A stretch of 57,375 nt of DNA from Clostridia bacterium (lineage in GTDB: Bacteria > Bacillota > Peptococcia > DRI-13 > SM3-B62): assembly GCA_018433675.1 (NCBI GenBank), contig JAHDQS010000044.1:1-57375 (forward strand). The letters run 5' to 3'. The notes beneath the pieces are model-generated. The model had not been told where the DNA came from and did not search any database. It saw nothing but the letters and a program-made list of their open reading frames with translations. Each line of letters opens with the position of its first letter. Position 1 is the stretch's first letter. Of this stretch, positions 16,136 to 25,501 are shown one piece after another. The translations under genes were made by a program, and so were the position numbers.

Positions 16136-17209
16136 ATGGATGAAAGACTTGTAATCAGAGAATTCATGCCGACATTAGAAAATGACCGCAAAATTCTTTC
16201 TGACTTTCTGGCGCGACACCAACTGCGGTATGAGGAGGATATTGAATATGCAGTGGGGCTTTGTGAAAATGACAGATTAATGGCTTGCGGCTGCTGTGCC
16301 GGTGCTTTGCTAAAATGTTTTGCCGTGGAGGAAGAACTACGTGGTAAGAATGTTTTGGGACGTATTGTTTCGGAGCTTGTCGCTAATCGTTTTTCTGCCG
16401 GCTATTATGAGCCGATAGTCATTACTCCTCCGTATAACCGTTTGCTGTTTGTCAACTGTGGTTTCTTTCCTGTGGCGGAAACAGAGGATTTAGTTTTTCT
16501 GGAACAAAGTCCCGACGGTATTGAGCGGTACTACGCTGGAATGCAGCAATTGGAAGATGCCGGGAAAGATGCCGGTGCTATTGTGGTGAACTGCAATCCG
16601 TTCACGCGGGGGCATCGGTATTTGGTTGAATACGCAGCAGCGCATTGCGATTTGTTGCATATTTTTGTGGTGCAGGAGGATAAATCTGTATTTCCGTTTA
16701 AGGTTCGTTTTAACTTGGTTGAGCAAGGTGTTGCCGATCTTCCCAATGTTCGAGTACACGCCGGAGGAAACTATATCATCTCATCCGCGACTTTTCCGAC
16801 GTATTTCCTTAAAAAGGAAGATGATGCTGTAGAACTACAGGCGAAGCTCGACGCGACAGTTTTTGCAAAACGCATTGCGCCTTTACTTTCCCTTAAGGTC
16901 AGATTCGTAGGCTCAGAGCCTAAATGTCCTGTTACCAGCCAATATAACAGGGTGTTGCACAGGGTTCTTCCTGCAGCCGGAATCAAGGTTATTGAGATTT
17001 TGCGTCGGACAACTAAAGATGGAGAGGTTATCAGTGCATCACGAGTACGAAGCCTTCTGGCGGAAGGGATAGCTGATTCATCGTTGCTTAAGCTTGTTCC
17101 GGAAACCACCTACGAATATCTAATAAGTACAAACGCCACCCCCATTATTAAGGCGTTGCAACAAAAGGGGCAAAAAATATCAAGGAGTTATTCTAATTCT
17201 AAAAATTGA
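16136..17209 (+). CDS. citC: [Citrate (pro-3S)-lyase] ligase CitC
   Basis: 357 residues. It activates citrate lyase by acetylating the thiol of the prosthetic group on CitD, using ATP and acetate. An N-terminal GNAT-like domain (about 1-130) is followed by a nucleotidyl-transferase domain with IVVNCNPFTRGHRYL (about 146-160, HxGH-like) and the ISASRVRSLL segment (about 300). I chose ATG 16136 (AAAGGATA upstream) because the in-frame ATG at 16073 lies on the sigma-54 promoter and could not be in the transcript. First gene of the operon. Confidence 0.92.
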   Translation: MDERLVIREFMPTLENDRKILSDFLARHQLRYEEDIEYAVGLCENDRLMACGCCAGALLKCFAVEEELRGKNVLGRIVSELVANRFSAGYYEPIVITPPYNRLLFVNCGFFPVAETEDLVFLEQSPDGIERYYAGMQQLEDAGKDAGAIVVNCNPFTRGHRYLVEYAAAHCDLLHIFVVQEDKSVFPFKVRFNLVEQGVADLPNVRVHAGGNYIISSATFPTYFLKKEDDAVELQAKLDATVFAKRIAPLLSLKVRFVGSEPKCPVTSQYNRVLHRVLPAAGIKVIEILRRTTKDGEVISASRVRSLLAEGIADSSLLKLVPETTYEYLISTNATPIIKALQQKGQKISRSYSNSKN

Positions 17210-17224
17210 AAGGGGTGTTTTTGT

Positions 17225-17521
17225 ATGCAATTAAAACACCCTGCGGTCGCAGGTACGCTCGAGTCCAGCGATGTGCAGGTGACTATCCATCCCAATAACG
17301 GAATGGGGCTGGACATTCGTATTGAGAGTATTGTCAAGGCGCAGTTCGGGGATGCGATTTTGGAAACAGTCGAGGAGGTTCTGGCGTCATTTGGAATTGC
17401 TGAGGCTTTAGTCCGAATCAACGATAAGGGTGCTCTCGATTGGGTCATTCGGGCCCGCATGCAGGCAGCGATATGTCGGGGAGCAGATTGCAGCTTCGAT
17501 TGGAAGGGGGAAGACGCATAA
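17225..17521 (+). CDS. citD: Citrate lyase gamma subunit (acyl carrier protein) CitD
   Basis: 98 residues. It carries the 2'-(5''-triphosphoribosyl)-3'-dephospho-CoA group used to bind the acetyl/citryl moiety. Ser14 in GTLESSDVQV matches the known attachment serine. HPNNGMGLDIRIES is the conserved follow-on. Its stop shares a base with the citE start (TAATG), giving coupled translation and the 1:1 stoichiometry needed for the complex. Confidence 0.94.
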   Translation: MQLKHPAVAGTLESSDVQVTIHPNNGMGLDIRIESIVKAQFGDAILETVEEVLASFGIAEALVRINDKGALDWVIRARMQAAICRGADCSFDWKGEDA

Positions 17522-18429
17522 TGGAACAAAGAGTATCACTGAAACGCACATCTTTGTACGTAAGCGGTTCGAGCCCTGCTAACATAAATGAGGCGGTTTT
17601 TTACAACGAAGATTGCATTGTTTATGATTTGGAAGATTCGGTTCCGACATCAGAAAAAGATACGGCACGGTTGATAGTATACAATGCTTTGCGTTATCAA
17701 CGCCCTGCAGATAAGTACGTCATTATTCGTGTTAATGGTATCTATTCGGAATTCCTCGATGAGGATTTGGAAGCTTCCGTGCGCGCACGTCCTGATGCTT
17801 TGCGTATTCCCAAGGTTGAATCGGCCGAAGAAGTACAAAAGATCTCGGCCAAGGTAGCGGAAATAGAAAGTCAGGTCGGGATTGAGGTTGGTAGTATTGA
17901 ACTTTGGTGTAATATTGAATCTTATCTGGGAGTAATAAACGCTTTGGAGATAGCTTCCGCTGATCCTCGTGTTGTTGCCTTAGCCCTGGGGGCAGAAGAT
18001 TATACTGCCAGTATGAAAGCTCAACGCACTAAACAGGGTTTGGAAATGTTTTATGCCCGCAATGCCTTATTAATAGCCTGTCGTGCAGCCGGCGTTGATG
18101 CTATAGACATGGTATTCTCTGATATCGATGACTTAGAGGGATTACGTGAAGATGTTTCTATGGCAAGAAACCTCGGTTTTGACGGAAAGACTGCCATACA
18201 TCCGCGCCAAATCGATACAATCAATTCTTTCTTCACACCCAGCAAAAAGGAAATAAATTATGCCCTGAGAGTTCTGGCTGCCGTGGAAGAAGGCAAACGG
18301 CTGAACAAAGGTGCCGTTGCCCTTGATGGCAGCATGATCGATAAACCGGTAGAACTGCGTGCCCTTACTACGATAGCCCAGGCTCGCGCCGCAGGGATCA
18401 AGATTGGAGGAGAGAATCATGCCGGTTAA
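17521..18429 (+). CDS. citE: Citrate lyase beta subunit CitE
   Basis: 302 residues, TIM-barrel of the HpcH/HpaI-citE type. It cleaves citryl-ACP to oxaloacetate and acetyl-ACP. Conserved parts: CIVYDLEDSVP (Mg-binding acids, residues about 31-41), YVIIRVNG, LGAEDYTASM and DGKTAIHPRQI. The start is ATG 17521; an earlier in-frame ATG at 17440 lies inside citD. By family, citramalate lyase beta is the nearest alternative and cannot be excluded by eye. Confidence 0.93.
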   Translation: MEQRVSLKRTSLYVSGSSPANINEAVFYNEDCIVYDLEDSVPTSEKDTARLIVYNALRYQRPADKYVIIRVNGIYSEFLDEDLEASVRARPDALRIPKVESAEEVQKISAKVAEIESQVGIEVGSIELWCNIESYLGVINALEIASADPRVVALALGAEDYTASMKAQRTKQGLEMFYARNALLIACRAAGVDAIDMVFSDIDDLEGLREDVSMARNLGFDGKTAIHPRQIDTINSFFTPSKKEINYALRVLAAVEEGKRLNKGAVALDGSMIDKPVELRALTTIAQARAAGIKIGGENHAG

Positions 18430-19978
18430 CGCAGTTGGAAGGGAGTTACCCGAACGTATCGGTAATTATCTTGTCAAGCCGTATCAAGGTACAAATGCCT
18501 TAGAACCAACATCAAAAAAAGTAGTATCCAACCGAGTACTGACTTTGCGTCCGGCCAGCGGCAGCAAGGTTGTTGACACCTTGGAGCAAGCTATTCAAGC
18601 CACCGGGCTCAAAAACGGTATGACCATTTCATTTCATCACAGCTTTCGCGAAGGAGATTTAGTAGTTGGGCAAGTACTGACGGCTATTCGTAATCTTGGT
18701 ATTAAAAACCTTCGGTTTGCGCCTAGTGCAGTGGTTAATATTAAAAATCCATCGATTGTTGATTTCGTGCGCGACGGCACCATCACCCGTATCGAAGCAA
18801 GCGGTATTCGCGGTGAATTAGGCGATGCGGTTATTGACGGACTGATGGAAGAACCGGTCATTTTGCGTACCCACGGAGCCCGACCCCGGGCTATAGAGGC
18901 CGGGGAACTGGAAATAGATGTTGCCTTTATCGGGGCTTCGGCGGCTGACGAATATGGCAACGCTACCGGGCAAATCGGTCCTAACGCTTGCGGAGCATTG
19001 GGATATTCCTTTATTGATGTCACTACTGCAGGCAAAGTGGTTATAATTACTGATAATATGGTGGATTATCCTTGTGTTCCGGCCAGCATCTCACAGCAAT
19101 ATGTTGACTATGTAGTAGTCGTGGAACAGATAGGAATTCCTGAAAAAATTGGGGCCGGGGCAACTCGTATGACCCGCAATCCACGTGATTTAATGATTGC
19201 CCAAAGAATTGCCGATGTTATTGCTGCATCCCGTTTATTTAAAAATAATTTTTCCTTTCAAACCGGGGCAGGATCCATCAGTATCGCATGTACCAACTAT
19301 CTTGCTGATCGGATGGAAGAACGCGGCATTAAGGCAAGCTTTGCCCTGGGTGGTATTACTGCGAACATTGTTGAAATGTTCAACAAGGGTTTGGTAAGGG
19401 TCCTGGAAGGTTCACAGTCTTTTGATGCGGTGGCAGCTCGTGCCATTGCAGAGCATCCAAACATCCTTGAAATTGATAATGCTGTTTACTCCAATATGTA
19501 TGGCAAAGGCTGTATGCTCGATAAACTCAACTTTGGCGTGTTAACTGCGTTGGAGATAGATGTTGATTTCAATTTAAATATTTTAACCGGTTCAAGCGGA
19601 GAAATGATGGGTGGGCTTGGAGGCGGTCCCGATGTTGCCAGCGGTGCCGATATTTCCATTGCCGCCTTGCCAATTGTTCGCGGGAGAACCCCTTCGGTAG
19701 TAAATAAAGTGTTTACCATCTGTACTCCGGGTGAAACCGTGGCCATGGTTGTCACAGAAGCGGGAATCGCTCTCAATCCGCGTCATAAACATTATGAAAT
19801 GCTGCGTGAGGATATGGAAAAGACCGACTTGAAGATAGTATCCATTGAATCGTTGCGTCAGTTGGCAGAATCCTTCACCGGAAAGCCGAAACAGATCGAA
19901 TGTACAGACAAAATTGTGTGCATTGTCGAGTACCGTGACGGCACGGTAATCGATGTCATACGCCAGATCAAACGATGA
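18419..19978 (+). CDS. citF: Citrate lyase alpha subunit CitF
   Basis: 519 residues. It transfers the ACP from acetate to citrate (citrate:acetyl-ACP transferase). It begins MPVNAVGRELPERIGNYLVKPYQG, and conserved parts such as GLKNGMTISFHHSFREGD and GSSGEMMGGLGGGPDVASGA are present. It overlaps citE by 11 nt, with GGAGGAGA as its ribosome site inside citE. Length is as expected for the family. Confidence 0.94.
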   Translation: MPVNAVGRELPERIGNYLVKPYQGTNALEPTSKKVVSNRVLTLRPASGSKVVDTLEQAIQATGLKNGMTISFHHSFREGDLVVGQVLTAIRNLGIKNLRFAPSAVVNIKNPSIVDFVRDGTITRIEASGIRGELGDAVIDGLMEEPVILRTHGARPRAIEAGELEIDVAFIGASAADEYGNATGQIGPNACGALGYSFIDVTTAGKVVIITDNMVDYPCVPASISQQYVDYVVVVEQIGIPEKIGAGATRMTRNPRDLMIAQRIADVIAASRLFKNNFSFQTGAGSISIACTNYLADRMEERGIKASFALGGITANIVEMFNKGLVRVLEGSQSFDAVAARAIAEHPNILEIDNAVYSNMYGKGCMLDKLNFGVLTALEIDVDFNLNILTGSSGEMMGGLGGGPDVASGADISIAALPIVRGRTPSVVNKVFTICTPGETVAMVVTEAGIALNPRHKHYEMLREDMEKTDLKIVSIESLRQLAESFTGKPKQIECTDKIVCIVEYRDGTVIDVIRQIKR

Positions 19979-20014
19979 AAAAAGCTGTACTGCTTTAAAA
20001 AGGGAGACTTTGCA

Positions 20015-20611
20015 ATGAACAAACAGTCCTGTGTGGTTCAGTCTAAAGAAATTCTCGATGCCAGAGAGCGCAGAGCAAAACGTCAGCGCAGTATGCTGGC
20101 TTGCAACGGAGATTGTGTTATCAGTTTTACCCTTAACATCCCAGGCCCCGTTAAACTGAATTCTCTGATTCGGGAAAGCTTTACTGAGGGGCTTGAAAAA
20201 ATCGAGAGAAAGCTTAAGAAAAGCCATGTTGACGTGGTTCAAAAAGAGATGAAGACAGTGAAAACGGGATGTGAAGCCTTAATTTCTGTTGTTTGCGATG
20301 ATGCGCTGAAGATTAAGGGAATGATGGTTGAAATAGAGGATGAACATCCTCTCGGCAGACTGTATGACATAGATGTTATTTCAAAAGACGAGGTGCCCGT
20401 TTCGCGAAGTATGCTGGGGTATCCGGCACGTCGATGCTTGATTTGTGATCACATGGCCCATGAGTGCGCCCGCTCCCAGTGCCATGATTACAAGCTGTTA
20501 CAACGGAAAACCGAATCTATTATGAAAGAGTATTTTTCTTCACGTCGTGTTGTACTGGAAAAAAGCAAGCAATATATCAGCCCGGCTGGGTATTACGATT
20601 GTGCAATATAA
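20015..20611 (+). CDS. citX: Apo-citrate lyase phosphoribosyl-dephospho-CoA transferase CitX
   Basis: 198 residues. It attaches the prosthetic group to CitD. The motif GRLYDIDVI (residues about 113-121) and the late RRCLICDHMAHECARSQCHD (about 147-166) are typical of CitX. CitG, which makes the prosthetic-group precursor, is neither fused here nor found elsewhere in the window, so it must be encoded elsewhere. Confidence 0.92.
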   Translation: MNKQSCVVQSKEILDARERRAKRQRSMLACNGDCVISFTLNIPGPVKLNSLIRESFTEGLEKIERKLKKSHVDVVQKEMKTVKTGCEALISVVCDDALKIKGMMVEIEDEHPLGRLYDIDVISKDEVPVSRSMLGYPARRCLICDHMAHECARSQCHDYKLLQRKTESIMKEYFSSRRVVLEKSKQYISPAGYYDCAI

Positions 20612-20671
20612 TTAAGAGGTAATTATTTAAAATAGTTTAATTATATATTAAGAAGTATTGGAGGGATTAAA

Positions 20672-21643
20672 ATGCCGGTAATTCTTTTAACAAATCATTA
20701 CAACGAAGGGCCGTTGAGTATTGTGCAAGAAGCAGTTCCCGCAGGGTTTAGCCTAGTAACTTTAGATGAGCCAACTAAAGAGGAGTTAATCAAAAAGGCG
20801 AAGGAGGCTGAATATTTTCTGGTAAGCGGACGGCTACCCATTGACAAGGAAGTTTTAGATGCTGCTCCCAAGCTCAAAATGATCCAGAGAACAGGTGTCG
20901 GGACAGAAATGTTTGACATGGAAGCCCTGAAGGAAAAAAACATACCTATTTATGTGAACCCGGGGGTAAATGCCGTAAGTGTGGCAGAACATGCTGTGAT
21001 GCACATTCTTGCCGTTCTTCGTCGAATAACCATAGTGAACGGGAATGTCAAGAAAGGGATTTGGGCAAAACAGGATACAGGAGTACAAAGCAAAGAGCTT
21101 CGTGGAAAAACCGTCGGTATGTTGGGCATGGGTAATATTGGCCGCAATGTGGTTAAGATGTTGAGTGGCTTCGGGGTTAATATCGTGTATTACGATATGT
21201 TCAGACTAAAAGAAGAGCAGGAAAAAGAACTTGGCATCACATATGCTTCACTGGAAGAAGTATTTAAGAAAGCAGACATTTTAAGCCTCCATTGTCCGTT
21301 AACTCCGGAAACAAAGGGCATCATCAATGCAAAATCAATAGCTTTAATGAAAAAAGGTGTCATCATAGTTAATACCGCCAGAGGCGGACTGATAGATGAA
21401 GTTGCCTTAATAAAGGCTCTGGAATCAGGACAAGTCGGCGCGGCGGGACTTGATGTTTTTGCCAAAGAACCGCCGGATAAAGCTAATCCCTTGCTCAGCT
21501 TTGAGAATGTTTCGGTTTCACCTCATGTTGGCGGTTTAACTTATGAAGCATTCAAAAGCATGATGGTAGAAGCAACGCACAACATGAAGCTTTTTGAGGA
21601 AGGCAAGGTCGAAGAGTTAGAGAGTAAGAAGATAAATAAATAA
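20672..21643 (+). CDS. D-isomer-specific 2-hydroxyacid dehydrogenase
   Basis: 323 residues. It is an NAD(P)-dependent reductase/oxidase of 2-oxo/2-hydroxy acids. The Rossmann motif GMLGMGNIGRNV starts near residue 150. Catalytic Arg is in NTARGGLID (about 233), Glu in FAKEPP (about 263) and His in SPHVGG (about 284). AGGAGG stands before the ATG. Its place behind the lyase genes suggests it handles an oxoacid product or a hydroxyacid precursor of the pathway. Confidence 0.92.
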   Translation: MPVILLTNHYNEGPLSIVQEAVPAGFSLVTLDEPTKEELIKKAKEAEYFLVSGRLPIDKEVLDAAPKLKMIQRTGVGTEMFDMEALKEKNIPIYVNPGVNAVSVAEHAVMHILAVLRRITIVNGNVKKGIWAKQDTGVQSKELRGKTVGMLGMGNIGRNVVKMLSGFGVNIVYYDMFRLKEEQEKELGITYASLEEVFKKADILSLHCPLTPETKGIINAKSIALMKKGVIIVNTARGGLIDEVALIKALESGQVGAAGLDVFAKEPPDKANPLLSFENVSVSPHVGGLTYEAFKSMMVEATHNMKLFEEGKVEELESKKINK

Positions 21644-21669
21644 TAAGAAAAAAACAAGGAGTGGTAGAG

Positions 21670-22566
21670 TTGAAAGAGACAAGAGAATTTCTGAAGAAGA
21701 TTGGACAGCCAGAGGGGGATTTATACAATCTGCCGACATCCCAGAAGAGGTTTCCGGACGGCGGTCAGTACAGGTTTGAGGTTCCCGGAATCCAAGGACC
21801 CGGAACAATGAAAACACTGTTGGAGGAACTTGACAAATATAAGATTGCTATTCATCGCGTAACCCAGACCAAAGGCATCATGTCCCTTACCGATGATGAA
21901 ATCAAGACGATGGTAGAACTGGCAAAACAATGGCAGGTGGACCTGATCTTAGCAATCGGGCCGAGAGCTACTACCGACACCAGCGCTTCGGTGCATACAC
22001 CGGAAGGACAGCGCATGGGTTACCGTTTGAGAGGGCAAGAACAAATTGTTCGTGCTGTAGAAGAAGTAAAACGTGCCAGTGCCCTTGGTTGTTATACCTT
22101 CTTAGTATACGATGAGGGAGCTCTGTGGGTATTGGGTAAGATGCGCGAAGAGGGCGAAATCCCGGCAGACTGCAAATTCAAAGTATCGGCACATTCCGGT
22201 CATGGCAATCCCTGCTCGGCTAAACTTCTGGAAGAGCTGGGAGCAAACTCCTTTAACCCGGTAAGAGACTATCAGCTGCAAATGCTGGCTGCCATCAGAT
22301 ACGCCATAGATATCCCGATAGACGTGCATACAGAGAATCCCACATCCTCCGGCGGATTCATTCGTCACTACGAAGTACCTGAGATAGTGAGGGTTGCCGC
22401 TCCGGTATACCTGAAGACCGGCGGTTCAGTTGCAGCAACACACAGTTGGGATTCCACCGATGCGGACGCCAAGAAGAGGGCCAAGCAGATTGTTCTCGTG
22501 AAGAGAATGCTTGATGTCTACTATCCGGAGGCCGTAGCATCTCCCAAAGGTTCAATAGCTCACTGA
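21670..22566 (+). CDS. Unrecognised 298-residue protein, copy 1 (TIM-barrel-like)
   Basis: I do not recognise a described enzyme family with confidence. The pattern of strand-loop motifs (VDLILAIGPRA, FLVYDEGALWVLGKM, CKFKVSAHSGHG, IPIDVHTENP, PVYLKTGG) suggests a TIM barrel with His/Glu/Asp-rich loops that could bind a metal and carboxylates. The TTG at 21670 is preferred because AGGAG stands 8 nt before it; the GTG at 21661 would abut it. A second copy, over 90% identical, follows the PrpD gene. Position makes it a pathway enzyme. Confidence 0.8.
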   Translation: MKETREFLKKIGQPEGDLYNLPTSQKRFPDGGQYRFEVPGIQGPGTMKTLLEELDKYKIAIHRVTQTKGIMSLTDDEIKTMVELAKQWQVDLILAIGPRATTDTSASVHTPEGQRMGYRLRGQEQIVRAVEEVKRASALGCYTFLVYDEGALWVLGKMREEGEIPADCKFKVSAHSGHGNPCSAKLLEELGANSFNPVRDYQLQMLAAIRYAIDIPIDVHTENPTSSGGFIRHYEVPEIVRVAAPVYLKTGGSVAATHSWDSTDADAKKRAKQIVLVKRMLDVYYPEAVASPKGSIAH

Positions 22567-22591
22567 GAGTATTGATATTAAAAGAGATTGG

Positions 22592-23953
22592 ATGATAATA
22601 ATGAAAAAGAATCTTACGGATATCCTGATAGACGATCTATATAAACAGATAAACGAACAGATTCCGGAAGCCGTTGTAATGCAGGCCAAAAAGTGTTTAC
22701 TTGACTATTTGGGAACGGGACTGGCCGGCGCAGCTATGGTTCAGGATAAGGCCCAAAAGTATCTGGACTTCTTTGATACAACACAGAATGAGGCTACAGT
22801 AGTGGGTTTTAAGAGAAAGGCAGCCCTTCATAATGCAGTATTTGTAAACGGATATGCCGCACACTTAACAGAATTGGACGACGGACATCGCTTTTGCAAT
22901 GTACACTTGGGAACCACGATAATTCCGGCTGTCTTGGCTGTGGCGGAATACGAGGGATTAAAGGGAGAAGATGTATTGCGGGGTATCGTCATCGGATACG
23001 AGGCTGCAATTCGCTTGTTACGCGCAATTCAGCCCTCACATAAGAATCGTGGATATCATGCCTCGGGTACCGGCGGGACGATTGGTGCCGCCATGGGTAT
23101 TGCAGCGGCATTGAAGTTTTCCAAGCCGCAAATGAAGGATGCTCTTTCCGCGGCAATCGCCAGTGTTGTCGGTTTTCTGGAGGTTTTGGAAGATGATTCG
23201 GAACTTAAACCCTATAACGTAGGGAGAGCCGGACATGATGGCTTGACAGCAGCTTATGTGGCACGTGCAGGATTCAAAGGACCAAATGATATGGTAGGAG
23301 GCAAGAGAGCATTTTTTGCCCTTATGTCAGATCAATATGACGAGACCAGTCTAAACAGAGAAAAAGACGGTGCTTACGGTATTGAAATGGTCTACAGAAA
23401 GCCTTATGCTGCGTGTCGACACTGTCATGCGCCGATTGAGGCAGCCCTTAATCTCAAGAAAAAACACGACATTGAGATTTGGGACATTAGGGAAATAGAT
23501 GTGTATACCTATAAGGCGGCGGTACTCGGGCATGAATATACGAACATACAAGGTATTACTTCGGCTAAGATGAGTACTCCGTTTAGTGTTGCTGTAGCCC
23601 TTGCAACCGGCAGAGCCGGGCTCAATGAGTTTTTGCCGCAATATATAGAAGACAAAAACATTATTGCGCTGAACCAAAAGGTCAAGGTTGAAGAAGACAA
23701 GGAACTTACGGCCCTCGTACCCAACAAACGTGGTGCGATTGTAAAGATTGTTACTAACGACGGTAAGATATATATCGAAAGGGTCGATTATCCAAAAGGA
23801 GAACCGGAGAACTCCATGTCGGTTGAAGATATAGAAGAAAAGTTCATTTCTTTGGCGATGTATGGAGGAAGAACAGAAGAGGAAGCTAAGAGGATAATTC
23901 AACAGGCCTGGAATATTGAGGGCGGCTTATCAGAACTATTCGCTATGCTGTAA
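22592..23953 (+). CDS. MmgE/PrpD-family dehydratase
   Basis: 453 residues. The family contains 2-methylcitrate dehydratase (PrpD), citrate/methylcitrate dehydratase (MmgE), aconitate decarboxylase and iminodisuccinate epimerase. Visible family parts: DYLGTGLAGA (about 30-40), FVNGYAAHLTELDDGHR (about 86-102), ASGTGGTIGAAMG and KPYAACRHCHAPIEAAL (about 271-287). Co-location with citrate lyase and a PrpR-type regulator favours a tricarboxylate substrate. Start uncertain by 9 nt (ATG 22592 or 22601). Confidence 0.9.
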   Translation: MIIMKKNLTDILIDDLYKQINEQIPEAVVMQAKKCLLDYLGTGLAGAAMVQDKAQKYLDFFDTTQNEATVVGFKRKAALHNAVFVNGYAAHLTELDDGHRFCNVHLGTTIIPAVLAVAEYEGLKGEDVLRGIVIGYEAAIRLLRAIQPSHKNRGYHASGTGGTIGAAMGIAAALKFSKPQMKDALSAAIASVVGFLEVLEDDSELKPYNVGRAGHDGLTAAYVARAGFKGPNDMVGGKRAFFALMSDQYDETSLNREKDGAYGIEMVYRKPYAACRHCHAPIEAALNLKKKHDIEIWDIREIDVYTYKAAVLGHEYTNIQGITSAKMSTPFSVAVALATGRAGLNEFLPQYIEDKNIIALNQKVKVEEDKELTALVPNKRGAIVKIVTNDGKIYIERVDYPKGEPENSMSVEDIEEKFISLAMYGGRTEEEAKRIIQQAWNIEGGLSELFAML

Positions 23954-23966
23954 AAATGCTGTGAAT

Positions 23967-24016
23967 CATGCAAGGGCCGGCGGTTGCCTTAATGGCTGCA
24001 ATGCGGTCCTTGCATG
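23967..24016 (+). other. Hairpin between prpD-like gene and second 298-aa copy
   Basis: CATGCAAGGGCCG (23967-23979) pairs with CGGTCCTTGCATG (24004-24016), one G-T pair included. A short A-rich tract, not a T run, follows, so it is more likely an RNA stability or processing element, or the scar of the gene duplication, than a terminator. Confidence 0.5.
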
Positions 24017-24048
24017 AAAAAAAGAAAAAAATATAAGGAGTGGTTGAG

Positions 24049-24945
24049 TTGAAAGAGACAAGAGAATTTCTGAAGAAGATTGGACAACCGGCAGGAGATT
24101 TATACAATCTGCCAACATCCCAGAAGAGGTTTTCAGACGGAGGCCAGTACAGGTTTGAGGTACCCGGAATCCAGGGACCCGGAACAATGAAAACACTGTT
24201 GGAGGAACTTGACAGGTATAAAATAGCTATTCACCGCGTAACCCAGACCAAGGGTATCATGTCCCTTACTGATGAGGAAATTTCTAAGATGGTAGCTTTA
24301 GCAAAAGAATGGCAGGTAGACCTGATTTTAGCAATCGGACCGAGAGCAACTACCGACACCAGCGCTTCAGTGCATACCCCGGAAGGACAGCGTATGGGTT
24401 ACCGTTTGAGAGGGCAAGAACAAATAGTTCGTGCTGTCGAAGAAGTAAAACGTGCCAGCTCTTTGGGATGCCGTTCCTTCTTAGTATACGATGAAGGCGC
24501 TCTGTGGGTATTGGGCAAGATGCGCAAAGAGGGCGAAATCCCGGCAGACTGCAAGTTCAAAGTATCGGCACACTCCGGCCATGGCAATCCCTGCTCGGCT
24601 AAGCTGGTGGAAGAACTGGGGGCAGACTCCTTTAACCCGGTAAGAGATATTCAGCTTCAGATGTTGGCTGCCATCAGGTATGCCATTGATATCCCCATCG
24701 ACATCCATACAGAGAATCCCAAGTCCTCCGGCGGATTTATCCGTCACTATGAAGTACCTGAGATAGTGCGGGTTGCCGCTCCGGTATATCTGAAGACCGG
24801 CGGTTCAGTTGCTGCAACACATAGCTGGGATTCCACCGATGCAGATGCCAAGAAGAGAGCCAAGCAGATTGTTCTCGTTAAGAGAATGCTTGATGTCTAC
24901 TATCCGGAGGCTATATCATCTCCCCAAGGTTCAATAGCGCACTAA
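24049..24945 (+). CDS. Unrecognised 298-residue protein, copy 2 (TIM-barrel-like)
   Basis: Same protein as copy 1 with scattered changes (for example REEGEIPADC to RKEGEIPADC; VASPKG to SSPQG near the end). The duplication includes the ribosome site and TTG start (AAGGAGTGGTTGAG before 24049). Both copies keep every Gly/His/Asp-rich loop, so both look functional. They may form a heteromer, act on two stereoisomers, or reflect recent gene amplification. Confidence 0.8.
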   Translation: MKETREFLKKIGQPAGDLYNLPTSQKRFSDGGQYRFEVPGIQGPGTMKTLLEELDRYKIAIHRVTQTKGIMSLTDEEISKMVALAKEWQVDLILAIGPRATTDTSASVHTPEGQRMGYRLRGQEQIVRAVEEVKRASSLGCRSFLVYDEGALWVLGKMRKEGEIPADCKFKVSAHSGHGNPCSAKLVEELGADSFNPVRDIQLQMLAAIRYAIDIPIDIHTENPKSSGGFIRHYEVPEIVRVAAPVYLKTGGSVAATHSWDSTDADAKKRAKQIVLVKRMLDVYYPEAISSPQGSIAH

Positions 24946-24973
24946 AATTATGTTATAAGGAGAGGGCATTCCA

Positions 24974-25477
24974 ATGAAAAAAATAGTCACACCTATTACA
25001 GATGAAGCGATTAATGAAATCGCAGTGGGTGATATGGTTTATTTATCCGGCTATATCTATACCGGGAGAGATGCAGTGCTGCCAAAGGTATTAGAATTGA
25101 TAGAGTCCGATGGATTGGAAAAAGCCGGCATCAATTTGCAAGGCAGTGTGATTTTCCACACGGCTGTGAGCCCTGCAGGTGTCGGACCTACTTCAAGCAA
25201 TAAGCTTGAGATCGAAGGGAGCATTCCAGCCCTTTCAAAAGCCGGCGTCAAACTGCATTTAGGCAAAGGCGAGTTGAGTAGTAAAACTATCGAAGAGCTT
25301 GATAAATATAACTCGGTCTACGCTGTTATTCCTCCGGTTACCGCGTTGTTAGAAAGCAAGACACTGGAACGTAAGCTAGTGGCCTTCCCCGAACTGGGAA
25401 TGGAAGCACTGCATCTGTTGAAGGTAGATAGCTTTCCGGCTATTATAGCCGCAGCTCATGGTAAATCAATATATTAA
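24974..25477 (+). CDS. Class I fumarase/tartrate dehydratase-type hydratase, beta subunit
   Basis: 167 residues, corresponding to the C-terminal (swivelling) domain of class I fumarases. The loop PAGVGPTSSNKLE (residues about 56-68) corresponds to the substrate-binding GPTTSARM segment of fumarases, with Asn-Lys in place of Ala-Arg. Two-subunit relatives hydrate fumarate, L-tartrate or mesaconate. It lies directly upstream of the alpha subunit; beta-before-alpha is the less common order. Confidence 0.87.
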   Translation: MKKIVTPITDEAINEIAVGDMVYLSGYIYTGRDAVLPKVLELIESDGLEKAGINLQGSVIFHTAVSPAGVGPTSSNKLEIEGSIPALSKAGVKLHLGKGELSSKTIEELDKYNSVYAVIPPVTALLESKTLERKLVAFPELGMEALHLLKVDSFPAIIAAAHGKSIY

Positions 25478-25501
25478 TAAATAGAAAGAGGAATGGTGGC
25501 A

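Noticed and set aside
20612-20671. Possible separate promoter before the D-2-hydroxyacid dehydrogenase
   Set aside because: The 60-bp gap has A/T-rich sequence but no convincing -24/-12 or -35/-10 pair; read-through from citX is simpler.
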